Source: Phaeosaccion multiseriatum
Lineage: Eukaryota; Ochrophyta, other classes
DNA length: 64,000 bases
Direction: 5' to 3'
Assembly (NCBI GenBank): GCA_965112735.1
Contig: OZ218950.1
Span: 2,790,001 to 2,854,000 of the forward strand
Shown: positions 11,906 to 22,740 of the stretch, piece by piece
Numbering within the stretch: the first letter of the stretch is position 1
Layout of the letters: every line of letters starts with the position of its first letter
Notes under the pieces: model-generated
Told to the model about the DNA's origin: nothing
The model's database searches: none
The model's input: only the letters and a program-made list of their open reading frames with translations
Made by a program: the position numbers and the translations under genes

Positions 11906-14900
11906 AGGGAGGCCCGCCAAAAGGCCGACGCTCCCCACCGCCAACGAGGTTAAGATGAGCGCCACGGTGCGCAGCGTCTTTCCTGTGGCAATCCCTTCCA
12001 GAGGCTTGTCAGTGAGGACGGCGGTCTTGAGTGCAGTGAGGAAGTTGATGGGTTTGAAGGAGTAGTCGCAGTGAGTGAAGCGCCCTCGGGGGTCGCCGCA
12101 CGAGTTGACGAGGCTGCACGTAGTGCCTTCGAGCATGTGGCACGAGTTTTGGATAGCCATGTTGCTGGCGGGGCACTTGATGTTTTGGATCATGCCAACC
12201 TGGAGGGACGGGGACGGGGAGGGGGAGGTGGAGGGGAATGGGGGGGGGGTGGCAGTGGGTTGGTGGCAGTGGATGGCAGAGCAGGCACCCTCCACCACCC
12301 CACCCCACTATCTTCCTCAGTCTCCAGACAAAGTTGGCCCCATCCACTTCCGAGGAATGCCAAGGAGGTCTGTGAGCACGTCGACATCGCTTCTCGATAT
12401 TGGGCAACTGAAACCCTCGCACGCACGCACGCACGCACGCACGCACCTGCACGTCGAATTTGGGCACAATGTCATTCTCGGGCAGCACGGAAACGCTCTC
12501 GTGTAACAGATACTCAGCTTCAATGGCACAGCCCCCTACACCACGGAACTTTCGGTGGCTCTGGCCGATGCCGGGGGGGCTGAAGGCCACGCCTGGGGGA
12601 GGGAGGGAGGGGGACGAGAAGGAGGGAGGAGGGGGGGGAAGCGCAGTCAGTACCTGGGGAAGCAAGGGGGAGGGGGTGGGGGAGGACAGACGCTTACTGA
12701 CTTACTGACTTACTGACTTGCTGACTTCCTCACTTACTTGACTTTCCCTCGAGAGCGGCCACGATGTGAGCAAGCCCTCCCCCCAAGCTGTGGCCAGTCA
12801 GCACCACTTCTCGGTCTTTGATGGAGCGGACGTGGTCGACGATGGAGCGGTAGTAAATGTTGGCGTTGGACACTCCGAAGAGCCTTAGCGTATTGTGCAG
12901 CCACTCGATGACAAATGCCCCCACATCGGGTGGCCACAGAGCCATGGTGGGGAAGAGGAGCCCCATCGCCGAGAAGAGCTGAAGGAGGAGGAGGGAGGAG
13001 GAGGAAGGAATATGGGCAAGACAAAAGGACGTTACAGGACAGCAGGAAAGGTGTCAGACAGTGGGGCATTCATACCGAGCGTATGGTCTCGGTATTCATT
13101 CGGGTGCGTGAGGTGAGTGCGAACTATGGGCATGCGTGCACGGTGGAAGACATTGGAAGGTGGTGGGAACACACAGGGGGCATGTCAGAGAGAGGGCAGG
13201 ACCAAGAGGGCATCACAGAAGGGCAGGAGAGAAAGGGTAACCCAACTGTGCCAGGGTAAGATCCAAGACAAAGGGAGTCAATGGGCCACCGGTTGGTTCA
13301 GCTTCAGATTCAGCTTCCCTCTCTGGAAGTGGCAGAGCCCACACACGCCTCTCTGTATGAAACAAAACCATACATGTAAACGGGAGAGTGATACAGCTAT
13401 AGGAGCGGTATGTATCGGTCGACTCCTTACAGCTGTCCCCTCACTACCGATGAGACTCACTCACTCACCATGGTCTCCATCACTACCGATGAGACTCACT
13501 CACTCACCATGGTCTCCATCACTACCGATGAGACTCACTCACTCACTCACCATGGTCTCCATCCAGGTGACCCAGTCCTCAAGGAAGTCTCCCACCTGGC
13601 CGGGATCCGTCCCTCGAATAGCCACCACACTCGTGTTGAGCTGTGGACTGTACACTTCGATGAACTTGGCCTGAACAGACAGAGATGAGGCGATGACTAA
13701 AGCTAAGTCAATGAAAAGAGAAAAGGCATACTGGCTGGTGTCGTATGGGTAGGGTGGAATCAACTGAAAATGGAAACTGGAACTGGGGAGGCACCCGTGC
13801 GTGTGCTTGCTTCCATGGAACCATGTATGCACATACACATACAATAAACAAGACTGAAGACCAAAGGGACAAGACACACGCACGCACCCACGCACGCCCT
13901 CACCTGCGGCCTCACCACGACGTGGGGCATGACGTGGCGCGCCGCTCTGATGTTAACGTCCAGGTCAGCATCACCACCATCAGTAGCAGCACCCTGATGG
14001 TCAAGATCATGGGCATCATTGGCGTTGTGCTCCTGCTCTGCTAAGATTTCCTCCTTCATAATCCTCGCCTTCTCCCTGCGCTGCTGCCCCAGCGGGCTGT
14101 GATGGCGCGATAGGAGAGAGGATGAGAAGAGAGGAGGGGAGAGGAGAGGAGAGGAGAGGAGAGGAGGGGAGAGGAGGGGAGGGGAGAGGACAGGAAGAAG
14201 AGGGGAGGGGAGGGTAGAGGAGAGACGATGTACACGAAAGAGACGCAAAGGAGGGAGGGAGGCGCAGACATTCATCATCCTTGCGATACTTTGAATATAC
14301 TACACCATCAAACAGTTGGTCGTCAGGCTCAAGTCCTCGAAACAACTCTTCTTGGAAGGAGAGAGGGAGGGAAGAAGGGAGGGAGCTAGGGAGGGAGGGG
14401 AGGGAGCGAGCAAGGGAGGGAGCCAGGGAGGGAGGGAGGGAGGGAGGGAGGGGAAGGAGCAAGGGAGGGAGGGAGGGAGGGAGGGAGGGACAAGGCGAAC
14501 GTACGTAGGCTGTAGGGTGAAGGTGACTCCGCCACCCTCTGCCCCGGGTGGGAAGAGCGTGTCAAGTATGGCCTGGGAGTCCACCCCATCCTTCTCCAAG
14601 TCAATGTAGGCCAGCTCCGATAGGAGAGAGTAGTCCACAAGAGAAAGACCGTGCCAGCTCATACCGCAGGAGGCGTAGCGAGGAATTTGCACTACAGACT
14701 TGCCCCCCACCTGCCAGGGAGTGGTGTGTGTGTGTGGGAGAGAGAGAGAGGGGGGGGGGGGGGGTGTTGATGTTTGTGTGTGTTTCGTGTGCGAGAAGGA
14801 GAGAGGGAAGAGGAAGAGCAGATGCACAGAACGGGAGTGTGGTGTTTCAAAGGTGAGCTCGCTGGTCCCAACAGAGAGTACTCTGCACTATGGCCAATGC

Positions 14901-15286
14901 TCATCACCTGATCCCGCCCAATATACGCCTCTCTCTCACTCTCTCTCCTCCCTCTCCTCCCTCTCCTCTCTCTCGCCCTCCCTCTCGCCCTCTCTCTCTA
15001 TCCCCCCTCTCTCTCACCCCTCTTTCTCTCGCCTCTCTTTCTCACCTTCTCTCTCTCCCTCTTCTCTTTCTCTCTCACTCCCCCCTCTCTCTCTCCCTCT
15101 TCTCTTTGTTTCTCACTCCCCCCTCTCTCTCTCCCTCTCTCTCTCCAATCAATGCCCACGCACGCACACACACGCACCTGCAGCCTGGCGATGGACACAG
15201 AGGCGTTGTCAATGAAGATAGCGGTGCCATCACCGTCTTCGGCCTTGTAAATGGACATGAAGGACGGGTACCACCCCACCGCATCC

Positions 15287-15325
<39 letters not shown>

Positions 15326-18139
15326 AAGAAAGAGACAGGCAAGAGAAGGGGGAAGAGGGCAGAGGGGAAAGGGAAGAGAGAGGGAAGAAGGAAGGGCCAC
15401 AGGGAGAGAGAGGGGAAAGAGAAGGGGGAAGAGGGAAGAGGGATGACGGAAGAGAGAGAGAGAGAGAGAGAGAGAGAAGGAGAGAAGAGAGGACTGAGGA
15501 CGAGCTCAGGGACTTTGCCCACCCATATACCTTGCCCATCCATACACCTCTTGCCCGCCCATAAAACACCTTGCCCCGCCCATACACCTTTGCCTGCCCG
15601 CACACCTTTGCCCACCCAAACACCCTTGCCCACCCATATACCTTTACCCACCCATACACCTTTGCCTGCCCATACACCTTTACCCACCCATACACCTTTG
15701 CCCACCCGCACACCTTTGCCCACCCACACACCTTTGCCCACCCGCACGCCTTTGCCCACCCATACACCTTTGCCTGCCCATGTACCTTTACCCACCCATA
15801 CACCTTTGCCCACCCATATACCTTTACCCACCCACACACCTTTGCCCACCCGCACACCTTTGCCCACCCACACACCTTTGCCCACCCGCACGCCTTTGCC
15901 CACCCATACACCTTTGCCTGCCCATGTACCTTTACCCACCCATACACCTTTGCCCACCCATATACCTTTACCCACCCACACACCTTTGCCCACCCATATA
16001 CCTTTACCCACCCACACACCTTTGCCCACCCATATACCTTTACCCACCCACACACCTTTGCCCACCCATATACCTTTACCCACCCACACACCTTTGCCCA
16101 CCCATATACCTTACCTGTAGATGTGACATGACGCCGAAAGCCAACACGCACAGAGTCAGCACGACAGCGAGTGACAGTAGTATCCGCTTGCCCCCCTTGA
16201 AGAACCAGGACATGCTTGCTGCGATCTCTTCTCTGCGGGCCTCTGCCTCTTGCTCGGCTGGAGAGAGAGAGGGTCGGCTGTGCTTGTCTGCTGAGGGAAA
16301 CGGTAGAGAGGCACCGCGGAGAGGGAGGGAGATGGGATGGATGGATGGAAGGATAGATGGATGGATAGATAGATGGATGGATGGATGGATGGGTAGATGG
16401 AAGGATGGATGGAAGGATGGATGGATGGATCGATGGATGGATGGATGGATAGATAGATGGATGGATAGGTAGATGGAAGGATGGATGGAAGGATGGATGG
16501 ATGGATGGATAGATAAATGGATGGATGGATGGATGGATGGATGGATAGATGGATGAATGGATGGATAGATGGGTGGATGGATGGAAAGATTGATGGATGG
16601 ATGGATGGATAGATGGATGAATGGATGGATGGATAGATGGGTGGATGGATAGATGGGTGGATGGATGGATAGATTGATGGATGGATAGATAGATGGATGG
16701 ATGGATAGATAGATAGATAGGTGGATGGATAGATAGGTAGATGGATGGATAGATAGATAGGTGGATGGATGGATGGATAGGTGGATGTGTGGATGGATAG
16801 ATAGGTGGATGGACGGATGGATGGATAGGTGGATGGATGGAGAGATAGATAGGTGGATGGATGGATAGATAGGTAGATCGGTTAGACAGACAGTCCCACC
16901 GGTTCGCGCGCTCGAGGGAGGGAGAAGGAAGAGAGATAGAGAGATAGAGACAGAGCGAGCGAGAGAGAGAGAGCTGCCAGGAGCCAAGCAGGTAATGTAA
17001 TCCAGCCCTCCTCCCTTACCTTTGCGGGCGGATGCGTCTATGTGCCACCAGTCCGATGCGATGGAGCTGCTCGCAATGCGCGCTACCATGTGATCAACAA
17101 TGGTACTGATGTCAGCATGGCTGAGTGCGTGGCTGAAGAAGAGGCGGGTGCTGTTCCTATGGTTGCTGTTGCTGCTACTGTCTTCCCCTCCTCCCCCTCC
17201 TCCTCCTCCTCCTCCTCCTCCTCCTCCTCCTCCTCCCCACTTTTCCTCCCCATGGTTGGTGCTGTTGGTGCTGCTGCTGCTGCTGCTGCTGTCCCTATTG
17301 CTGTTAGCGGTGCTGCTGCGGTTGTTGCGGTTATTGTCGTTGTCCTTGCCAACGTCAACGTCGCTATAATTCTCATTGTTGTTGCCGGCAGCCCCTACTC
17401 CCCTGATGCTGCTGCTCCTACCGCTGCCGCCGTCGCCACTGCCACCCCAACTGCCACTCCCACTGACGCCGCCAGTGCTGCTGCCCTCTTGCCTCTCAGC
17501 CTTCTCCCTCGCGATACCCGAGCCCCATCCCCCACCCTGACCGCTTCTTCTCCTCTTTCCCCCGTGGTGAGTCTCGTCCCCCCCCCCAAGGCCCATGCTC
17601 AAGCCGCTATCTTTAAACGCGTCGTGAAAGGCTTCGTGCACCGCCGCATACGCAACGTCAAAGAGCGTCGTTCTGCTTCTCTCTGTGCTCCTCTCTGTGC
17701 TGTTCTCGCTCATCTCCCTCAAGTCAGCGCTTTCCCTCCTTGGCCCCGCCTGTTGGTCCTCCTCCTGAGGGGGGGTCACAGAAGCCACGGAGGGGGGATG
17801 GGTACAACAGCAGGCGAGGCGGCGCAGAGAGAGAGAGGGGCCTGCTATGTCAGTGAAAGCTACCCACCTACCCACCTATCTACCTATACACTTCCTACCC
17901 TGCTTCTTCTGCACTTACAAGAGAGACCAGCCATGTGTGATACTCTACTGTGCTCTGCTTGTGTTGTACTCACGTCGTCACCAACTGTGAAGGCCTTGGT
18001 GAGTCTTGAGAAGATGTGCAGGAAGATGATGACCCCGGTCACAGGGCCCCCAAACGTGCTCAGCCGCATTACCAGAGTTGAGCACAGCACCGTCAACGGC
18101 GCCCCCACTAGCACCAGCCCCCTTCATACACAGAGAGAC

Positions 18140-18171
<32 letters not shown>

Positions 18172-18451
18172 GGACAGAGAGACAGACAGATAGATAGATA
18201 GATAGATAGATAGACAGATGGACAGAGAGACAGATAGATAGATAGATAGATAGACAGATGGACAGAGAGACAGAGAGACAGACAGACAGATAGATAGATA
18301 GATAGATAGATAGACAGATGGACAGAGAGACAGACAGATAGATAGATAGATAGACAGATGGACAGAGAGACAGATAGATAGATAGATAGATAGATAGACA
18401 GAGAGACAGATAGATAGATAGATAGATAGATAGACAGATGGACAGAGAAAC

Positions 18452-18483
<32 letters not shown>

Positions 18484-18574
18484 GGACAGAGAGACAGATA
18501 GATAGACAGATAGACAGATGGACAGAGAGACAGCCAGACAGAGGCAGGCAGAGAGACAGGCAGGCAGACAGACG

Positions 18575-18605
<31 letters not shown>

Positions 18606-19949
18606 AGCAAGAGACAGACAGCCAGACGGACAGACAGACAGACAGACAGAGAGACAGAGAGACAGACAGACAGAACACAGACAGACAGATAGATAGACAG
18701 ATAGACAGACAGACACACAGACAGACAGACAAGACACAGAAAGACAGACAGAGACAGATGAGTGGGAGGCAGCAAAGGCAAGGCGAGAATATGTTAGCGA
18801 GAATATGTTAGCGAGTGTTACCCTGTACGAAGAGAGCTCTCTTCTACGCTATGGTACCTAACCTGCTCCTTCCATCTAGCCTCACACACCTGCCCTACCC
18901 ATTCTCACCTGGTCATGAAGGCTTGGCACCTTAGGCACACATACATGAAGAAGTACATGATGGGCAGACTCACGGCAAGGGCAGTGGTGTCTACAAGCGC
19001 CGCCAGCAGGCCCTTGGAGGGAAGAACCGTCACCCACAGGAATACCAGAGCTGGGGCACGGCAGGAGGCAAGGAGCGCACCAAAGGAGGGCAGGAGGGGA
19101 GGACAGGGCAAGACAGGAGGGGAGGACAGGGCAAGACAGGAGGGACGGGTGGGTGCAAGGGCGAGAGGCGAGGGGTGAGGGTCCAGGTGCAGTAAGTAAG
19201 TAAGTAAGTAAGTAAGTAAGCAGAAAGTACGCGTACTTATTCAACATCATTCGTCTTCCTGGGAGGGACACTTCCCTCTTCCCTCGCTCCCCCCCTCCTT
19301 CCGTCCCTCCCTCCCTCCCTCCCTCCCTTCCTTCCTTCCTCTCTCACCAAAGCAGGTCAGACAGCTGGCCTGGAGGAGCTGTAAGTGCGTGCGTATGGTC
19401 TCATCGCTGGCGTGAGGTGCGACATTATACTTGGCCAACAGCACGGCGACTGCGAAGACCCACGCCGTCCACAACGGCACGAGAAGCAGGTCGTACTGCC
19501 TCCCCCCCAAGCCGCCGGGTCCGTAGCCCAGGAGGGTTGCTCCGAACATTACGCAGACGCGGCGAAGGAACCACGCCTTCGAGTGTGTGTGTGGGCGTGT
19601 GTGTGAGCGTGTGTGCGTGTGTGTGTGTGTGTGCGCGTCGCGGGTGCGTGCCCACATCATGGCATGTGTACAGGGGGTAGTGGTGTTAATGGCTCGTCAT
19701 TTGAAATGGAAAGGAAAGGAGGGCAAACAAGACGAGAGAGCGAAGGGAGAAAAGCCACACCAACTGGAAGGGACAAGGGAGAGAAAGAGAGCCGCCTTCA
19801 CCCCCTTCAGGCCTGCTTCAGGCTTGCTTACCGCGGTAGCTGCGCTGTTTCCCATGAGCCAAAAGTGCAGCACGAGGCGCTGCCGCAGGGAGGTCCTCAC
19901 CAGTGTCTTGCGCCAGCTGTGAGTGGGAATGGGTAGCAGGAGAGAGGGA

Positions 19950-19988
<39 letters not shown>

Positions 19989-21442
19989 GGGATAGATAGA
20001 CAGTCAGTCAGTCGGGCACGACAGACGCACTCGACAACACCCCGCCTACACCAACACCACCTTCCCTCCCCTTCCCTCCACTCAGACCCTGGCCGCGGGT
20101 CCTGTGGCTAATTGTTGTCCGCGTATCAAGCATCCCCCCCTCCACCCATCATGTATCACACAGTACTTATTCACAGGTCCCGCACGCACGTTGGGAAGTG
20201 TACCACCAACGCCTGCAGACACTGCAACAGGCCCACGAGCAGCATCATGAGAAACACCCTGCGCGGCGCCTCGTACGGGTTCGACAGGTACATGAGCGGC
20301 GTGCGTGTGCAGAGAGCGTGGTGGAGCACGGACACGCTGCCCATCGTTTCAGGCGACTCGAAGCGTCCTTCCCACTCCTCCCAGCCCTAGCGTTTAGTAG
20401 TGTGGAGGAGGAGAGGGAGGTGAGGTGTGTGGTGCGAGGGGGTGAACTTGGCGCACACAAAGGAAGCACGATGCTTATGATCATTCATCGAAGCAGTCAA
20501 GAGGGAAGGACCCGAGCGCCTTGACAGAGCGGGTTGTTTTGGTTGCTCAGCCCTGGTCCAAGCGGCAGTAGCAGCTCTTGTCTTACCCATTGCTGCGGCT
20601 GAGGCCGGGTGCCAAAGTTCGCTTTGTAGACTTCAATCTCTCCGTCGAAGGGCTGGCATATCGCCGGCATGAGGCACAGCAGCAGAGAGCCCACGAGCTG
20701 GGGCACGAAGGTGAGCGGAAACAGGTACTTCAACTGTTGTGGGGAGGTACAGGACGGAGGGGAGGAGGTGCAAGCGGAGTCAGAAAGCCGTGGCAACACA
20801 CGGACTGAGGCGGGCGCCATGTGTGTATAATGGAGGATAGCGCCCCTTACCCCACAGACTCACTGACCACCTCCCACAATTGTCACTCACGCGCTTGACG
20901 CCTTGGGCTAAGACCTTCCTGGCCTCTGGGAAGTCGTCGAGATTGCCCCACGCCAGCTGCCCGAGGTCCAGGCAGAGCGACGACAGCGGTCGCAGCGTGC
21001 CGTACATGGCGTAGATTGAGGCCATGGGCCCAAGTAGTCGACCTACGTTGAATTCCGTCACGTCTACTAGGTGGAAGGCGTGGGTGGCTACCAGCGCAGA
21101 TAGGTCTAGGGTGAAGCTCGTACAGGCGTTGATGAGGACGCAGTAGAGGATACCAACGAGCTGAAGCAGCATATACATGAAGACTAACTGCATACAGCGC
21201 CTGCCGGAGGGCGAGTTTTTAAGTATCAAGCTGGGCAGTAAGAAGAGGAACAGTCGCGCGACTCCTTCACAGAAGTAGAGAGGCTTTATCCGATGCAACG
21301 TGAGATAGCTCGAGTCCTCGTCGTCGCCGGCAGAGCTTTCTTCCGTCTCTGTCTCCGTATCCTCCACTCCAGCCGTCATGGTTCCCGTGGATGACGTTAG
21401 CGGTGCAGCTTCTGCTGCTGGTGTTGCTTCTGTCTCAGCCAT
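11903..21442 (-). CDS. Multi-pass membrane protein with C-terminal class 3 (fungal-type) lipase domain
   Basis: Seventeen exons join in phase to about 1,300 residues: 21442-20891, 20733-20587, 20386-20175, 19916-19832, 19576-19348, 19050-18909, 18121-17974, 17764-17020, 16257-16115, 15285-15178, 14710-14505, 14385-14290, 14096-13904, 13763-13551, 12978-12738, 12592-12447, 12199-11903. The first seven exons encode several hydrophobic helices (for example [20 protein letters not shown] and [12 protein letters not shown]). Exon 8 is a low-complexity Gly/Ser/Asn linker. Exon 9 has one more membrane helix. Exons 10-16 form the lipase fold: VVAIRGTDP, then the nucleophile elbow [11 protein letters not shown], then a probable Asp in ENDIVPKFD. 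Exon 17 has a Cys-rich end ([17 protein letters not shown]) seen in protist class 3 lipases, then a final hydrophobic helix. The expected role is acyl-ester hydrolysis at a membrane; the substrate is unknown. Exon 12 starts in a pyrimidine repeat and is the least certain. Confidence 0.85.
13446..13560. repeat. Tandem triplication of a 39-bp exon-end/splice-donor unit
   Basis: Units start at 13446, 13485 and 13524, and the third carries one extra 4-nt CTCA. Read on the minus strand, each copy contains the end of lipase exon 14 (GGAGACCATG) followed by GTGAGTGAG. The coding strand therefore meets three consecutive strong donors. The exon-proximal one (exon end 13551) keeps the frame, and use of either later one brings in TGA. 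Confidence 0.9.
14110..14505. repeat. GA/GGGA-rich tracts in lipase introns 11 and 12
   Basis: About 14115-14225 is GAGGA/GGGGA repeat and 14360-14490 is GGGA repeat. On the coding (minus) strand these are pyrimidine tracts ahead of acceptors. Exon 12 itself begins inside the second tract. Confidence 0.75.
14760..15177. repeat. Lipase intron 10 with (CT)n repeats
   Basis: Apart from a short G run at 14751-14764, most of this intron is CT/CTCC repeat (14925-15147). No exon-like conservation is visible. Confidence 0.7.
15520..16110. repeat. 18-bp minisatellite filling lipase intron 9
   Basis: About 30 copies of an 18-bp unit of the form CCTTTGCCCACCCATACA. Two alternating variants (TTTGCC and TTTACC) build 36-bp higher-order units, especially at 15940-16110. 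The array abuts the exon 9 splice donor (exon end 16115) directly. Because 18 is a multiple of three, long open frames with a six-residue period exist on both strands, but the flanking splice sites place the array inside an intron. Confidence 0.9.
16325..16890. repeat. (GGAT)n/(GATA)n microsatellite in lipase intron 8
   Basis: About 560 bp of ATGG/ATAG tetranucleotide repeat with scattered GGTA and GGAA variants. It lies between the lipase linker exon and the last N-terminal membrane-helix exon. Confidence 0.95.
18128..18745. repeat. (GATA)n/(GACA)n microsatellite in lipase intron 6
   Basis: About 600 bp of GATA and GACA tetranucleotide blocks alternating in a mosaic, starting a few bases upstream (on the coding strand) of exon 7. 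Open frames over it are artefacts. Confidence 0.95.
19190..19345. repeat. (AAGT)n and (CCCT)n tracts in lipase intron 5
   Basis: A short AAGT repeat (19192-19220) and a CCCT/CCTT repeat (19265-19340) next to the exon 5 donor. No gene is seen in the rest of this intron. Confidence 0.75.
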
Positions 21443-21596
21443 CTTGATCTTTTGCGTTGACACCCGCCCCCCCCCTTGTTTATGACGTTTCTGTGATTGC
21501 GCGTTGGTGCTTCGACGACCTGCATCCGTCGAACATAAGGGTGTAATATACACAAGCATCCGTCGAACACCAACACAGCAGTTGCAGGCAGCTAGC
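21443..21596. promoter_or_regulatory. Shared divergent promoter, lipase / glutaredoxin, with a 14-bp direct repeat
   Basis: Only 154 bp separate the two start codons, which point away from each other. The 14-mer GCATCCGTCGAACA occurs twice (21522-21535 and 21556-21569), 34 bp apart start to start. It could be a regulator binding site or an initiator element, which is inference. Confidence 0.5.
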
Positions 21597-21871
21597 ATGC
21601 TCCTCTACCGGGCTGCATTCGCACTCGCAGGAGGAGCAGGCCAGGCTCGAGTGGGGCGAAGAAGCCTCTCAACGATGGCGGATCTGACGGACAAAGAGCA
21701 GCTGCAGGTGAGTGAAACATGAGAGCCTCACCCACGACTACACCACTCTGATTCCTCCGTCTCCCACCCTCCCAGAGCTTGATCAAGTCAACGCCTCTAC
21801 TCGTCTTCAGTAAGGTTAGTTGATGCAGCCCAAGGCATGCCGTCTCTTCTTCCACACCTACTCCTCTCTTT

Positions 21872-21909
<38 letters not shown>

Positions 21910-21919
21910 CCTCTCTCTC

Positions 21920-21962
<43 letters not shown>

Positions 21963-22740
21963 CTCTCTCTCTGTACTCTGTCCTTCTCTCTCTCCTCTCC
22001 CCATCTCCCTCCCACTCTTTCCTCTTTCCTTCTCTCTCTCTTCTACTCTATGCTTTCTCTCTCCCTCTCTTCACTCTTTCGATCTCTCTTGTCTGTCTCT
22101 ACTATCCCTCTCTCTGTTCTGTCGTCTCTCTCTTTCTCGCTCTCCCTCCCTCCCTCCTCTCTCTCTCTCTCTCTCTCTCCGATATCCACAAGACGACTTG
22201 CGGCTTTTGTGCCCGTCTGAATCAGGCCCTGCAGACGCTCCAAACGGATCCTGCACCGCACATTGTCCAACTCAATCAGCTGCAAGGCGGGAGTAAAGTT
22301 CAGGTGCGCGCGAAGGACGGAAGAGACCTCGATAAGTGGTGCCAATGCGACGTTCCGCTCTCATGAAGATGAACAAGCTTTCCTCTTTCCTCGCTCTTCG
22401 GTCTTCCATTCTTCGCTTTTCGCCCTTGCCCTCTTCGCTCTTTCACCCCCCCAGTTTTCGCTCCTCGCTCCTTGCTCTTCGCTCTTTCACTCTTGGCTCT
22501 TGACTTCTCTCGGGCTCTTCTGCTCTTCGCCCCTCGCCCTTTCCGTTGCCCCCACTATTCAACAAGGCACACCTCGCGGCCCTGACGAATCAGCGCACTG
22601 TACCGAGCTTGTTCGTTGGCTCCAAGCACGTGGGGGGCTGCTCCGACGCAATGGCGCTGCTTGCCACGGGAAAGCTTCAGAGCATGCTGGTGGAGGCGGG
22701 GGTCAGCGTTGGCCACGACCCTTCCCAAAGTAAACTGTGA
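21597..22740 (+). CDS. Glutaredoxin, probably organelle-targeted
   Basis: Four exons (21597-21707, 21776-21814, 22193-22303, 22567-22740) join in phase to 144 residues. The first ~30 residues (MLLYRAAFALAGGAGQARV..RRSLS) are Arg/Ala/Ser-rich without acids, as in a mitochondrial or plastid presequence. The fold then follows: LIKSTPLLVFSK, active site TTCGFC (dithiol CxxC), a TVPSLFVG loop with the cis-proline, and HVGGCSDAMAL, the glutathione-binding GG-C/S-D motif. Glutaredoxins reduce protein-glutathione mixed disulfides using glutathione. The dithiol CGFC site places it with class I-like rather than CGFS monothiol proteins. The third intron is CT-rich and holds no gene. Confidence 0.92.
21855..22185. 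repeat. (CT)n tract in glutaredoxin intron 2
   Basis: About 330 bp of CT/CCT repeat upstream of exon 3. It serves as an extended polypyrimidine tract. Confidence 0.9.

Noticed and set aside
14998-16101. A 367-residue minus-strand open frame with a KGVWVG-type six-residue repeat
   Set aside because: It is the translation of the 18-bp minisatellite. Canonical splice sites at 16115 and 15285 place the array in an intron of the lipase gene.
15520-16110. CRISPR-like array
   Set aside because: The units are contiguous with no unique spacers, there are no cas genes, and the genome is eukaryotic.
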